This document shows, piece by piece, positions 9,295-19,162 of a stretch of 64,000 bases of DNA (its first letter is position 1; every line of letters starts with the position of its first letter). Source of the stretch: Mesorhizobium sp. (GTDB lineage: Bacteria; Pseudomonadota; Alphaproteobacteria; Rhizobiales; Rhizobiaceae). A program made the position numbers and the translations under genes. The stretch covers positions 1 to 64,000 of the forward strand of contig SAQL01000033.1 in the NCBI GenBank assembly GCA_004020645.1. Reading direction: 5' to 3'. The notes beneath the pieces were generated by a model. It saw only the letters and a program-made list of their open reading frames with translations, had not been told where the DNA came from and ran no database searches.

Positions 9295-10749
9295 GTGGCC
9301 GATCAGAAGATCTTCGCCGGGCCGCGCATCCGCCGCATCCGCAGCGCCAAGGGCCTGACCCAGACTGCGATGGCCGAAGGGCTCGGCATCTCGCCGTCCT
9401 ATCTCAATCTCATCGAGCGCAACCAGCGGCCGCTGACGGTCCAGCTGATCCTCAAGCTGGCATCCGTCTACAAGGTCGACCCGCATGAATTGCAGGGCGA
9501 GGCGAGGGGGTCGGTCGCCGCCTTGAAGGAAGTGTTTTCAGATCCGTTGCTGGTCGGCGAATTGCCTGGTGACCAGGAACTGATCGAGCTTGCCGAGGCG
9601 GCGCCCAACGCTTCCGCCGCGGTGATAAAACTGTTTCGCGCCTATCGCGAGCAGGCCGAGCGCCTTTCCGACCTCAACGAGCTTCTCGCGCGTGAGGGCA
9701 AAGCGACGGCACTCTCCGGCGCCCGCTTGCCGATCGACGAGGTGCACGAGATTTTCGAGCGCCGGCCGAACCATTTTGCCGCGCTCGAAGCGGAGGCCGA
9801 GGCATTCACGTCGGTGCTCGATCCCGGCGACGATCTGCTCGGTGCGCTGAAGGCCTGGCTGAAGCGCGAATACGGCATCGTCGTCAAGGTGCTGCCGGTC
9901 GCTACCATGCCGAACTGGCGCCGCCGCTACGACCGCCACTCGCAGCGCTTGTTTCTGTCCGAGCGCCTGTCGCCGTTCGACCAGTTGCGCGAGGTGGCGA
10001 TGGAGGCCTGCCTGATCCGCATGACGGTCGCGGTGGCAAGCGAGATCCAGGCACTGAAGCTGACTACGGATGAGGCCCGCCGGCTCGCCCGCTTCGAGCT
10101 TGGCCGCTACGCCGCCCACGCATTGATGATGCCCTATCAACCCTTTCACGCAGCAGCACACCGCGCCCGTTACGACATCGATGTGCTGCGCTCGCGCTTC
10201 GGCGTCTCATTCGAGCAGGCGGCGAACCGGTTGACCATGCTGCAGCGGCCGGGCACGCCGGGCGTGCCGTTCTTCATGCTCGAGGTCGACAATGCCGGCA
10301 ACCGCTTCCGCAAGGCGGGCAGCCAGGGTTTTCCGCAGAACCGCTTCGGCGGCGGCTGTCCAAAACTTCCCGTGCATGCCGCCTTCACCCAGCCCGGCCA
10401 GATCTTCGTCGAGGCGGTGGAAATGCCCGACGGCGCCGAGTTCCTATGCGTCGCCCGCACGCTCGAAGGACCGCAAGGCTCGTTTGCGGAGCGCCCGCGC
10501 CGTACCGCACTTCTGCTGGGCTGCGACATCGGCTTTCGTGACGAGATCGTCTATGGCGCGGCACTGCCGGGGCCGGCTGCCGCGGCGGCCGGAAAAGCCG
10601 GACAGGGCACCAATCCGGCCACGCCGATAGGCCCCGCCTGCCGGCTGTGCGAACGCATCGGCTGCCTTGCCCGCGCCGAGCCGCCGGTGACGCGCCCGCT
10701 CGGCCTCGACGAAATGGTGACCGGACTAAGCGCCTTCGATTTCCAGTGA
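9295..10749 (+). CDS. XRE-family regulator with ImmA/IrrE-like and DUF2083 domains (RamB/ScfR type)
   Basis: A 484-residue regulator with a GTG start. An XRE helix-turn-helix occupies residues 10-60 (IRRIRSAKGLTQTAMAEGLG, then SPSYLNLIERNQRPL), an ImmA/IrrE-like region the middle, and a DUF2083 C-terminus ends with the cysteine cluster CRLCERIGCLARAEP near 450-465. Proteins of this architecture control acetate or short-chain fatty-acid metabolism: RamB in corynebacteria and mycobacteria, ScfR-type in alphaproteobacteria. Divergent placement against aceA strongly suggests that it regulates isocitrate lyase. The cysteines could bind metal or sense redox state; this is inference. Confidence 0.88.
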   Translation: MADQKIFAGPRIRRIRSAKGLTQTAMAEGLGISPSYLNLIERNQRPLTVQLILKLASVYKVDPHELQGEARGSVAALKEVFSDPLLVGELPGDQELIELAEAAPNASAAVIKLFRAYREQAERLSDLNELLAREGKATALSGARLPIDEVHEIFERRPNHFAALEAEAEAFTSVLDPGDDLLGALKAWLKREYGIVVKVLPVATMPNWRRRYDRHSQRLFLSERLSPFDQLREVAMEACLIRMTVAVASEIQALKLTTDEARRLARFELGRYAAHALMMPYQPFHAAAHRARYDIDVLRSRFGVSFEQAANRLTMLQRPGTPGVPFFMLEVDNAGNRFRKAGSQGFPQNRFGGGCPKLPVHAAFTQPGQIFVEAVEMPDGAEFLCVARTLEGPQGSFAERPRRTALLLGCDIGFRDEIVYGAALPGPAAAAAGKAGQGTNPATPIGPACRLCERIGCLARAEPPVTRPLGLDEMVTGLSAFDFQ

Positions 10750-10790
10750 CGGGCACAGCGTTTCCATCAAATTGCGCTCGGCGCATTGTT

Positions 10791-11582
10791 CTATCGCCCA
10801 CCGCTGCCTATCAGAACGTCCATCTCAATCGTCAGCGGCTCTCCAACGCTCGGCGAAGCCAGCCCGCGCCAGACTTCCTCGCGCACTGTGACCTGCATGT
10901 CTGGAGGAAGCTGGACATACTCCTGACCGCTCAATGTTGCTCCTTTGGTGATTCCGCTGAAATAATCATCGAAAGATGAGAATTTGATGCGTCGAGTTTC
11001 AAGCTGGACATAGACCTCTTGAAACCCGGCGCGGTGGAGCAAGGAATGCAAGCATGTCGCGTCAGGGATGGAGAAGAGGCGATTTAGCTTTTCAGCTTTC
11101 TCAGGTGCGCAACGGGCGATTGCCGCGCCTATTCTGGCGAACAGCGAGCGCTCCGGCGTCGTCGTCACGCTAACTGCAGTCCAGCCGTTGGGGCGCAGAA
11201 CCCGACGAAACTCCGAAAGCGCCCCAAGCGGGTCTGAGAAGAACATGAGCCCAAGCTGACAGATCACCGCATCGAACCGACAATCCTCGTAAGGGAGCGC
11301 GTGAGCGTCAAACGTTGCGAGGGTGATTGGCTGGTTCTTCAAATTGCGTCTGGCTGATTCGAGCATGGCCGGCGAGATATCGCCGCCAGTGACAGAGCCG
11401 GATGGGCCCACCATGATCGCTGCAGCTTGTGCTGCTGCTCCTGTACCCGTTGCGACGTCGAGCACCCGATGGGCAGGCGCAATTTGCGCTGCCTTCAGCA
11501 AGGATGGGATGAACGAGTTCGTTGCGCGGGCGAACAGCTCGTCATAGCCAATCGCAGCCGTCTTGTAGAATGGCTCATCCAT
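10791..11582 (-). CDS. Class I SAM-dependent methyltransferase
   Basis: A 263-residue Rossmann-fold methyltransferase. Motif I is VLDVATGTGAAAQAA near residue 40, motif II GGDISPAMLESAR, and the post-motif segment DAVICQLGLMFFSDPLGALSEFRRVLRPNGW is typical of UbiE/Methyltransf_11 enzymes. The C-terminal 100 residues form a variable substrate cap with no recognisable specificity. It converges on the aceA regulator gene, with 41 bp between stops. No pathway context identifies the methyl acceptor. Confidence 0.85.
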   Translation of the reverse strand: MDEPFYKTAAIGYDELFARATNSFIPSLLKAAQIAPAHRVLDVATGTGAAAQAAAIMVGPSGSVTGGDISPAMLESARRNLKNQPITLATFDAHALPYEDCRFDAVICQLGLMFFSDPLGALSEFRRVLRPNGWTAVSVTTTPERSLFARIGAAIARCAPEKAEKLNRLFSIPDATCLHSLLHRAGFQEVYVQLETRRIKFSSFDDYFSGITKGATLSGQEYVQLPPDMQVTVREEVWRGLASPSVGEPLTIEMDVLIGSGGR

Positions 11583-11798
11583 GGGTCGCCCTATACATGT
11601 TATTTACGTCGGTCACGGGGCTTCTCCTGTCACGCAGTAGCCGTCCCGCCTCGGCATCGTAAACTATCCCTGCCAGCTCCGCACGACCGTCTTGCCTCGT
11701 CTATGGGCTCGTCAGTGCGCCAAACGGAACACGGTGCTGGATCACGCCCGACCTTCGTCTTTGCGTTACGCGATTAATGCACGTTTCTGTCGTTTGCT

Positions 11799-12788
11799 AT
11801 GCATCGTGCTGCCCCGAAATCGCCGACAGTCGCACTCATGACCGATTCATCATCAGCGATAGCCGTCTCCCCTGCTGTCTCGCCGCGTGACGAGCGTGTC
11901 GGGCTCCTGTTGATTTTCCTGTCGGCGCTGATGTGGAGTTTCGGCGGCGCCATCGCCCGTTTCATCGACGCCGGCGACAGCTGGACGGTGGTGTTCTGGC
12001 GCTCGGTCTGGGCCGCCGCCTTCCTCATCTGCTTCATGATCTGGCGCGACGGCTGGCACGGCACGGTAAGATTGTTCCGCGGCATGGGCCTGCCCGGCCT
12101 TGCCGTGGCGTTCTGCTTCGCCACCGCATCGACCTCATTCGTCGTGGCGCTTGCCTACACCACCGTCGCCAATATCCTTTTGATGCAGGCAGGCGTGCCG
12201 CTCCTGGCGGCGCTGTTTGCCTGGGTGCTGTTTCGCGAACGGGTAGCCTTGGCGACCTGGGTGGCGATTGCAGCCGTCATTGCCGGCGTTGCCATCATGG
12301 TATCGGAATCGCTCGATGGTGCCGTGTCGCCCATCGGCGACGGCCTGGCGCTGCTCATCGCTGTGATGTTTTCGATCGCCACCGTCATCACGCGACGCTT
12401 TGCCCATGTGCGCATGACGCCGGCGACCTGCCTCGGCACGATGCTTGCCGCCGCATTCGCGGCGTCGCAGGCATCGCAATTCGGCGTTTCCAGCAGCGAC
12501 ATGGGCTTCCTGTTTGCATTCGGCGTGGTCAATCTGGGTCTCGGCCTTGCCTTCTTCGCCACCGGCGCCCGGCTCGTTCCAGCGGCGGTCGCAGCACTGC
12601 TCGGCACGTTCGAGCCGATCCTAGGCCCGATCTGGGTCTGGCTCATCCATTCCGAGGTGCCGTCGGGACGCACCATCCTTGGCGGCGCGGTGGTGGTCAC
12701 GGCGCTGCTCGTCCATATCGGGCTCGAATTCAAGCGTCAGGCGCGGCCGGTGCGGCCGGGTGTCACCGGCATGCCGTCGCCTAATTGA
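11799..12788 (+). CDS. EamA/DMT-family transporter
   Basis: A 329-residue inner-membrane protein with about ten transmembrane helices in two EamA repeats (first LLLIFLSALMWSFGGAI..., second LALLIAVMFSIATVITRRF...). Family members export metabolites or act as amino-acid/nucleotide exporters. The conserved end-of-repeat motif ALLGTFEPILGPIWVWL is present. A second in-frame ATG at 11838 (MTDSSS) is an equally plausible start; neither has a strong Shine-Dalgarno sequence. The gene stands alone. Confidence 0.88.
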   Translation: MHRAAPKSPTVALMTDSSSAIAVSPAVSPRDERVGLLLIFLSALMWSFGGAIARFIDAGDSWTVVFWRSVWAAAFLICFMIWRDGWHGTVRLFRGMGLPGLAVAFCFATASTSFVVALAYTTVANILLMQAGVPLLAALFAWVLFRERVALATWVAIAAVIAGVAIMVSESLDGAVSPIGDGLALLIAVMFSIATVITRRFAHVRMTPATCLGTMLAAAFAASQASQFGVSSSDMGFLFAFGVVNLGLGLAFFATGARLVPAAVAALLGTFEPILGPIWVWLIHSEVPSGRTILGGAVVVTALLVHIGLEFKRQARPVRPGVTGMPSPN

Positions 12789-13146
12789 TTGCAGCGCACG
12801 CGCCAAAGCGAGATGAGCCATTGACAATGGCGCAGCCGCGCGGGCAGGCTGCCAATACGGCAACAACAAGACAGGCTCATCTTGCCAAGTCTCCCCTCCG
12901 GCCCGACCGAGACCGGACAACATCGTCGTATCCCTGCCCGCGCCGTGGCGAGAGCCTTTGACGGCGCCGGAATGCCACCTGGAACACGACATGGGAACGG
13001 GGGACTCGGCCGCTGCACATCGAACCACCAGGGTGTCGGCGGTTCGCGCTTGTCGCTTGTCGGAAAGCCCAATAATCTGAAGCAAACGCCCAGCCGCGCA
13101 GCCCGCGACGAGCTGGCGATGGAACACTCATCAAAAGGAGAGACGC
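12789..13146. other. Intergenic region before potF
   Basis: These 358 bp hold no convincing gene, although a long antisense frame crosses them and potF. A purine-rich AAAAGGAGAGACGC just before the potF ATG is the ribosome-binding site. Short GC-rich inverted pieces occur but no clear operator or terminator was seen. Confidence 0.5.
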
Positions 13147-14244
13147 ATGACCCGCAAAGCATTCTGGCTTTCGGCGACCTCGGCATTTCTGACGCTTTTC
13201 ACCCTCGGCGCTCATGCCCAGGACCGCGTCGTCAATGTCTATAACTGGTCGGATTACATCGACAGCTCGATTATCGAGGATTTCACCAAGGAAACGGGCA
13301 TCAAGGTCACCTACGACACCTTCGATTCCAACGAGCTCCTGGAGACGAAACTGCTTGCCGGCGGCAGCGGCTACGACGTCGTCGTGCCGACCGCCAATTT
13401 CCTCGCGCGCCAGATCCAGGCAGGTGTGTTCCAGAAGCTCGACAAGTCGAAGCTGCCCAACATTTCCAACATGTGGGACGTCGTTTCGGAGCGCACAGCC
13501 AAGTACGATCCCGGCAACGAATATTCGATCAACTACATGTGGGGCACGGTCGGCCTCGGCTATAACATCAAGAAAGTGCAGGAAGCGCTCGGCACCGACA
13601 AGATCGATAGCTGGGACGTTTTCTTCAACCCGGAAAAGCTGGCCAAGCTGAAGGATTGCGGCGTCTATGTCCTCGACTCTCCGAGCGACATCCTCCCGAA
13701 CGCCTTCAAATATCTGGGCATCGATCCCGAGACCACGTCGCTGGACGATTTCGCCAAGGCGGAAGAACTGATGCTGAAGATCAGGCCTTACATCCGCAAG
13801 TTCCACTCGTCGGAATATATCAACGCACTGGCCAATGGCGACATCTGCCTGGCCGTCGGCTGGTCGGGCGACGTGTTCCAGGCGCGCGACCGTGCGACGG
13901 AGGCAAATCAGGGCGTCGAGATCGACTATTCCGTGCCGAAGGAAGGCGCCGAAATGTGGTTCGACCAGATGGCGATCCCGGCCGACGCGCCGCATGTCGC
14001 CGAGGCGCATGAATTCCTGAACTACATGATGAAGCCGGAAGTGATCGCCAAGTCGAGCAACTACGTCTTCTACGCCAACGGCAACAAGGCGTCGCAGCAG
14101 TTCATCAACAAGGAGATACTCGAGGATCCGGCGATCTACCCGGACGAGGCGACGCTGGCGAAGCTGTTCACCATCGCCCCCTACGATTCCAAGACCCAGC
14201 GCGTCGTCACCCGCACCTGGACCAAGATCGTCACGGGGCAGTAA
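13147..14244 (+). CDS. potF: Putrescine/spermidine ABC transporter substrate-binding protein
   Basis: A 365-residue periplasmic polyamine-binding protein of the PotD/PotF family. A signal peptide covers residues 1-25 (hydrophobic core, cleavage near AHA/QDR). The mature N-terminus VVNVYNWSDYIDSSIIEDF is the family hallmark. Other typical pieces are GYDVVVPTANFLARQIQAG, YMWGTVGLGYN and the C-terminal AHEFLNYMMKPEVIAK. A strong AAGGAG precedes the ATG. It heads potFGHI and is followed by an 11-bp hairpin before potG. PotF-like (putrescine) is preferred over PotD by length and operon order, but ligand preference is not provable here. Confidence 0.94.
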   Translation: MTRKAFWLSATSAFLTLFTLGAHAQDRVVNVYNWSDYIDSSIIEDFTKETGIKVTYDTFDSNELLETKLLAGGSGYDVVVPTANFLARQIQAGVFQKLDKSKLPNISNMWDVVSERTAKYDPGNEYSINYMWGTVGLGYNIKKVQEALGTDKIDSWDVFFNPEKLAKLKDCGVYVLDSPSDILPNAFKYLGIDPETTSLDDFAKAEELMLKIRPYIRKFHSSEYINALANGDICLAVGWSGDVFQARDRATEANQGVEIDYSVPKEGAEMWFDQMAIPADAPHVAEAHEFLNYMMKPEVIAKSSNYVFYANGNKASQQFINKEILEDPAIYPDEATLAKLFTIAPYDSKTQRVVTRTWTKIVTGQ

Positions 14245-14256
14245 GCGACAATCAAC

Positions 14257-14281
14257 GACCCCGGCAGGTGCTGCCGGGGTC
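14257..14281 (+). terminator. Intra-operon hairpin after potF
   Basis: GACCCCGGCAG (14257-14267) pairs perfectly with CTGCCGGGGTC (14271-14281) around a GTG loop. There is no proper T-run (only CAAATCTT follows), so it is more likely an attenuator or 3'-end stabiliser that lets the binding-protein gene be expressed above the ATPase and permeases. It also argues against the GTG in its loop (14268) as the potG start. Confidence 0.65.
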
Positions 14282-14318
14282 AAATCTTCTGGGGATAGGA
14301 CGCAGGACGGAGTGGGAT

Positions 14319-15458
14319 ATGAAATCGCTTGGCAGCATTCGCAGGGATTTCGCGCCGTGGAACGATCCGAACGCCAAGCCATACATCCAGTTCGACAAGG
14401 TCATCAAGAAGTTCGGTGACTTCACCGCCGTCAACAATTTGTCGCTGACCATATTCGAGCGCGAGTTTTTTGCCCTGCTCGGGGCGTCGGGCTGTGGAAA
14501 ATCGACGCTTTTGCGGATGCTCGCCGGCTTCGAGGAGCCGACCGCCGGCCGCATCCTGCTCGATGGCCAGGATCTGCGCGGCATCCCGCCGTACCGGCGG
14601 CCGGTCAACATGATGTTCCAGTCCTACGCGTTGTTCCCGCATATGACGGTCGAAAACAACATCGCTTTCGGCCTCAAGCAGGACGGCATGCCGAAGCCCG
14701 AGATCGCGGCGCGCGTTGGAGAGATGCTGAAGCTGGTCAAGCTCGAGCAGTTCGCCAAGCGCAAGCCGCACCAATTGTCCGGCGGCCAGCGCCAGCGCGT
14801 CGCGCTTGCCCGTTCGGTCGCCAAAAGGCCGAAGGTGCTGCTGCTCGACGAGCCGTTGGGCGCGCTGGACAAAAAGCTGCGCGAGGAAACACAGTTCGAG
14901 CTGATGGACCTGCAGCAGTCACTCGGCCTCACCTTCGTCGTCGTCACCCACGACCAGGAAGAGGCGATGACCATGGCCGACCGTATCGCCATCATCGACA
15001 AGGGCGAGGTGATGCAGGTGGCGACGCCAGCGGAAGTTTATGAGGCGCCGGGCTCCCGTTTCGTCGCCGGCTTTGTCGGCAACGTCAACATGTTCGAAGG
15101 CAAGATTGCGCATGGCGAGGCTGGCGCGGCAAGCATCGATGCGGGCAACGGCATCACCATACGGGCCGAGAATGCCGGCGATGCCGCGACCGGCGCGGCC
15201 GTCGCCTTTGCCATCAGGCCGGAGAAGATCAGAATATCGTCGACGAGACCTGCCGGTGCGGTCAACGCCATCGAGGGCGAGGTCTACGATATCGCCTATC
15301 TCGGCGACATGACCGTCTACCACGTCAGGCTGGATGACGGCCACGTGGTGCGGGCGAGCACGATGAACGCGGCCCGCATCACCGAGGATCCGCTGAGCTG
15401 GAACGACCGTGCCTGGGTGTCGTTCCGGCCGGACGCCGGTGTCGTGCTGACGCGATAG
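14319..15458 (+). CDS. potG: Polyamine ABC transporter ATP-binding protein
   Basis: A 379-residue ABC ATPase of the PotA/PotG (MalK-like) class. Walker A is GASGCGKST near residue 63, the signature LSGGQRQR, Walker B VLLLDEPLGALD and switch His VTHDQEEAM. The C-terminal third is a TOBE domain (PEKIRISS, then GEVYDIAYLGDMTVYHV). ATG 14319 (MKSLGS) is chosen; an upstream in-frame GTG at 14268 lies in the loop of the preceding hairpin. It powers uptake through PotH and PotI. Confidence 0.94.
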   Translation: MKSLGSIRRDFAPWNDPNAKPYIQFDKVIKKFGDFTAVNNLSLTIFEREFFALLGASGCGKSTLLRMLAGFEEPTAGRILLDGQDLRGIPPYRRPVNMMFQSYALFPHMTVENNIAFGLKQDGMPKPEIAARVGEMLKLVKLEQFAKRKPHQLSGGQRQRVALARSVAKRPKVLLLDEPLGALDKKLREETQFELMDLQQSLGLTFVVVTHDQEEAMTMADRIAIIDKGEVMQVATPAEVYEAPGSRFVAGFVGNVNMFEGKIAHGEAGAASIDAGNGITIRAENAGDAATGAAVAFAIRPEKIRISSTRPAGAVNAIEGEVYDIAYLGDMTVYHVRLDDGHVVRASTMNAARITEDPLSWNDRAWVSFRPDAGVVLTR

Positions 15459-15466
15459 GGGCGGTC

Positions 15467-16441
15467 ATGTCGAATGCCGCTGTCACCGCTGCAACAAGCT
15501 CTCGGGCCGCCGATGCGGGCAAATCCGCCCTGGCCAGACTGGGCGAGGCCTTCGTTGGCCGCCTTGTCATCATCATCCCGTATCTCTGGCTGGTCTTCTT
15601 CTTCCTTATTCCGTTCGTCATCGTCTTCAAGATTTCGCTGTCGCAGACGGCGATCGCCATGCCGCCCTACACGCCAGTACTTGGCTTCGGGGATGGGCTT
15701 TCCGGTTTTTTCGCGCAGCTGAAACAGCTCAGCGTCGATAATTACACATGGCTGACGCAGGACGCGCTCTACGTCAACGCCTATGTGACGAGCGTCATCG
15801 TCGCCGCCATTTCGACGGTGCTGACATTGCTTGTCGGCTACCCGATCGCCTATGGCATGGCCCGCGCGCCGGCGATGCTGCGCCCGACCTTGCTGATGCT
15901 GGTGATCCTGCCATTCTGGACCTCGTTCCTGATCCGCGTCTACGCCTGGATCGGCATCCTTAAGCCCGAGGGGCTGCTCAACCAGCTGCTGCTCGCCACC
16001 GGCGTCATCAGCCAGCCGCTGATCATCCTCAACACCTACACGGCAATCTTCATCGGCATCGTCTATTCCTACCTGCCGTTCATGGTGCTGCCGCTTTATT
16101 CCGCCCTCGAGAAAATGGATTATTCGCTGATCGAGGCGGCCAAGGACCTCGGTTGCCCGCCGACCAGCGCCTTCTGGAAGATCACCTTTCCGCTGTCGCT
16201 GCCCGGCGTCATCGCCGGCTGCCTTCTGGTGTTTATTCCCGCCGTCGGCGAGTTCGTCATTCCCGATCTGCTCGGCGGCTCGCAGACCCTGATGATCGGC
16301 AAGACGCTGTGGAACGAGTTCTTCGCCAATCGCGACTGGCCGGTGTCGTCGGCCGTCGCCGTCATCCTGCTGTTGCTGCTGATCGTGCCGATCATGCTCT
16401 TCCAGCGGGCCCAGGCCCGCGCCCAGGAACAGGATCGGTAA
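15467..16441 (+). CDS. potH: Polyamine ABC transporter permease PotH
   Basis: A 324-residue inner-membrane permease with about six helices and the cytoplasmic EAA loop LIEAAKDLGCPPTSAFWKI near residue 220, which contacts PotG. The first cytoplasmic segment is about 35 residues, longer than usual. It starts 8 bp after potG and ends 3 bp before potI. The late segment VGEFVIPDLLGGSQTLMIG is characteristic of PotB/PotH. Confidence 0.93.
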   Translation: MSNAAVTAATSSRAADAGKSALARLGEAFVGRLVIIIPYLWLVFFFLIPFVIVFKISLSQTAIAMPPYTPVLGFGDGLSGFFAQLKQLSVDNYTWLTQDALYVNAYVTSVIVAAISTVLTLLVGYPIAYGMARAPAMLRPTLLMLVILPFWTSFLIRVYAWIGILKPEGLLNQLLLATGVISQPLIILNTYTAIFIGIVYSYLPFMVLPLYSALEKMDYSLIEAAKDLGCPPTSAFWKITFPLSLPGVIAGCLLVFIPAVGEFVIPDLLGGSQTLMIGKTLWNEFFANRDWPVSSAVAVILLLLLIVPIMLFQRAQARAQEQDR

Positions 16442-16444
16442 CCC

Positions 16445-17263
16445 ATGAACGCCACCTGGAGCCGCTTCAACATCACTTCGATCGTGCTCGGCTTTGCCTT
16501 TCTTTACCTGCCGATCGTCCTGCTCGTCGTCTTCTCCTTCAACGAGTCGAAGCTAGTCACCGTCTGGGGCGGCTTCTCGACCAAATGGTACGTCTCGCTG
16601 TTCCACAACCAGGGCCTCATGGACGCCACCTGGGTGACGGCACGCGTCGCCGTCATCTCGGCCACCGTGGCGACCGTGCTCGGCACGCTGGCAGCCCTCG
16701 CTTTGACGCGCTACACGCGCTTCAAGGGTCGGATGCTGTTTTCCGGCATGGTCTTTGCGCCGCTGGTCATGCCGGAAGTCATCACCGGCCTGTCGCTGCT
16801 GCTGCTCTTCGTCGCCGTCGGTCTCGACCGTGGCTTTCTCACCGTCACGCTTGCCCACATCACCCTGACCATGTGCTTCGTCGCCGTCGTCGTGCAGTCG
16901 CGCCTGATCACCTTCGACCGCTCGCTGGAAGAGGCCGCGATGGATCTTGGCGCGCCGCCGGTGAAGACCTTCTTCCAGATCACGCTGCCGGTCATCATGC
17001 CGGCGATCGTGTCTGGCTGGATGCTGGCGTTCACATTGTCGCTCGACGATCTGGTCATCGCCAGCTTCACCTCAGGGCCCGGCGCCACCACGCTGCCGAT
17101 GAAGATCTACAGCCAGGTTCGTCTCGGTGTGACGCCGGAGATCAACGCCGCCTGCACCATTCTGATCGCGGTCGTGGCGGTTGGCGTCATCATCGCTTCG
17201 CTCGCCAACAAGCGGCGCGAGGTCCAGCGCCAGCGCGATGAGCAGGCCGCGCAGCGTGGGTGA
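16445..17263 (+). CDS. potI: Polyamine ABC transporter permease PotI
   Basis: A 272-residue partner permease of PotH, with six helices and the EAA loop LEEAAMDLGAPPVKTFFQI near residue 160. The stretch SLDDLVIASFTSGPGATTLP is typical of PotC/PotI. It is the last gene of the operon; its stop is 48 bp from the convergent AsmA-like gene. No terminator is evident between them. Confidence 0.93.
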   Translation: MNATWSRFNITSIVLGFAFLYLPIVLLVVFSFNESKLVTVWGGFSTKWYVSLFHNQGLMDATWVTARVAVISATVATVLGTLAALALTRYTRFKGRMLFSGMVFAPLVMPEVITGLSLLLLFVAVGLDRGFLTVTLAHITLTMCFVAVVVQSRLITFDRSLEEAAMDLGAPPVKTFFQITLPVIMPAIVSGWMLAFTLSLDDLVIASFTSGPGATTLPMKIYSQVRLGVTPEINAACTILIAVVAVGVIIASLANKRREVQRQRDEQAAQRG

Positions 17264-17311
17264 CAAGCCGGCAGGAAGCACTTGTGACGACAACCGCAGC
17301 AGCCTTGTTGC

Positions 17312-19162
17312 CTACTCTCCGGAAACCCCGCGGCTTATCGGCGAAATGAACGGCGTGCTCCACGTTCCGCCGACGAAGAACGAAGACTGGTTGGGACCCT
17401 GGTTATTTGTTTGCGTGGCTGGCTGGTCCGCCTGAATGATGCCGCCGGACAGCGCCAGCCCGCGCCCGGCATAGGAGGCGATTCCGGAGAGCCAGATCTT
17501 GTACTTCGCCGAATTCGCTTCGGCCTTGTCGATCTTCGCCACACCGTTCGCAATGCTCGCCTTGAGTTCGGCACCGTCGATCGGCAGCGTTCCGTCGGAG
17601 ACATCGTCGAGCGCGAAGAACCCGCCCTGTTCGTTGTGTTTGAGAAACGCCGGCAGGTTGAACCGGCTCAGCGCGCCCTGGCCGAATTTCGCCGAAACCG
17701 AGCCGTCGGCGTTTTCGAAAATGGAATCCCAGGTTCTGCCCGGCCCCTTGAGGATGACCGAAACGGTTCCCGTGCCGATCGGCACCAGTCGCGTCATTCC
17801 TGCTGCGGTGCCAAAAGCCCCGCCATCGATGTCGGAGGCGAGCAGCCTGATCTCGACCTGCGTGCCTCCCGGCTTGCGGTCGAAACGAAGACTGCTCTGG
17901 ATGTTGCCGCCAAAGGCCGATGCATCGGAAATATCGAAGACGGCAAGACCGTTCTTGACCTGGGCGGCGGCGGCGACGTCGGCAAGCTGGATGGCGCCTG
18001 CGGTGGCCTGCGCTGCCGACAGTCTGAGATCGAGATCGATCCGGTCGGCGACGCTCATGTCGATTTCGCCGGGGCCACCGCCGTCCGTAGGCGCCAGGGG
18101 CGTGAAGGCGGAGAGAAACGACCGCAAGTCGAGCGTCTCGAAGGCGAGCGTACCGGCGATCACCGGCCGCGCCTCGCCAAAGGAGAAGTCCAGCGCACCC
18201 ATTCCCGGATTGTCGTCCAGAGCGATCTCGGTGTTTTCGAATTTAATGCGGCCGGAGGTCGCCGTGACCTTGCTGGAAACGGAAACCGAGCCGATTGCCG
18301 CGCCCGGCGCGATGCCGGCCCGCGACCATTCGAGCACGCGCCTGAGCGAGGGTGCGGCAAATTTCGCCTGGCCGTCGAAATAGGCGTTCTCGGACATGCT
18401 GGCCACGCCGTCGAAGGAAAAACTGGCAGGGGGCGCCTTGAAGGAAACCGTCATCGGCGCCGCACCGCCCCCAAACAGCACCAGCGGGTTCGACGATGCG
18501 GCATCCACAGCGACGCTTTCGCCACGCCAGATCCCGGTCGCCGACAGCGTCGCATTGCTGTTCATTGCGGCCCAGTTCGCCTGTCCGCTCAAGCTGCTCA
18601 GTATCTCAGCGTCCTTGCCATCGACGGAGGTCACCACGCGGCCGTTCCTGAACTCCACGGTGCCGAACGGATCAGCCGGCAGCTTGCTCAGGTCCGGCTT
18701 GGCTGGATTGGCGCTGACCACGGCGCGAGCGATGTCGATGGAACGCGTGATGCGTCCGCCTGAAGGCAGGGAAGGCAGGAAAAGCCCATGTGCTGCGCGT
18801 TGAACCCTGATCGTCGGCCGGATCAGCCGCGCCGTCGAGAACACCACGTCGCCCTGCAACGCCGCCATGGCGGAGAGATTGACCTCGACCCGTTCGGCCT
18901 CGATCACAGGCGGCGCGTCGCTCTCTGTCCATTGCGAAAGCGTCACGTCGGACAGGATGGCCCGGAAATTCGGCCAGACCTCGATCCGCGGGGCGCCGTC
19001 GATGTTGACCCTGAAACCGCTCCATGCACTCATTTCCCAGGCGATGCGGTCGCGCACGATGCGGGTCGAGGCGACCAGCGGCAGGGCGGCAACGGCCAGC
19101 GCGATGACGAGCACGGCAACGCCGATCGCCCATATTCCGCGCCGGATCAAAGATGATGACAT
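17312..19162 (-). CDS. AsmA-family protein
   Basis: A 616-residue protein with one N-terminal membrane anchor (GIWAIGVAVLVIALAVAALPLV) and a large periplasmic AsmA-like body. The opening after the anchor (LEMS.WSGFRVNIDGAPRIEVWPNFRAILSDVTLSQW in outline) and the C-terminal region (FNLPAFLKHNEQGGFFALDDVSDGTLPIDGAELKASI in parts) match the AsmA pattern. Family members are bridge-like or chorein-type proteins implicated in outer-membrane lipid homeostasis. It is a single gene converging on potI. Its upstream side is a repeat-filled 312-bp region shared with the divergent aacS. Confidence 0.85.
   Translation of the reverse strand: MSSSLIRRGIWAIGVAVLVIALAVAALPLVASTRIVRDRIAWEMSAWSGFRVNIDGAPRIEVWPNFRAILSDVTLSQWTESDAPPVIEAERVEVNLSAMAALQGDVVFSTARLIRPTIRVQRAAHGLFLPSLPSGGRITRSIDIARAVVSANPAKPDLSKLPADPFGTVEFRNGRVVTSVDGKDAEILSSLSGQANWAAMNSNATLSATGIWRGESVAVDAASSNPLVLFGGGAAPMTVSFKAPPASFSFDGVASMSENAYFDGQAKFAAPSLRRVLEWSRAGIAPGAAIGSVSVSSKVTATSGRIKFENTEIALDDNPGMGALDFSFGEARPVIAGTLAFETLDLRSFLSAFTPLAPTDGGGPGEIDMSVADRIDLDLRLSAAQATAGAIQLADVAAAAQVKNGLAVFDISDASAFGGNIQSSLRFDRKPGGTQVEIRLLASDIDGGAFGTAAGMTRLVPIGTGTVSVILKGPGRTWDSIFENADGSVSAKFGQGALSRFNLPAFLKHNEQGGFFALDDVSDGTLPIDGAELKASIANGVAKIDKAEANSAKYKIWLSGIASYAGRGLALSGGIIQADQPATQTNNQGPNQSSFFVGGTWSTPFISPISRGVSGE

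Noticed and set aside
14268..14318. GTG start for potG 17 codons upstream.
   Set aside because: The codon sits in the loop of a perfect hairpin, and the ATG at 14319 fits the family better.
12877..14382. A 501-codon minus-strand open frame antisense to potF.
   Set aside because: It has no family motifs and lies opposite a gene with a clear signal peptide and polyamine-binding motifs; long antisense frames are expected at this GC content.
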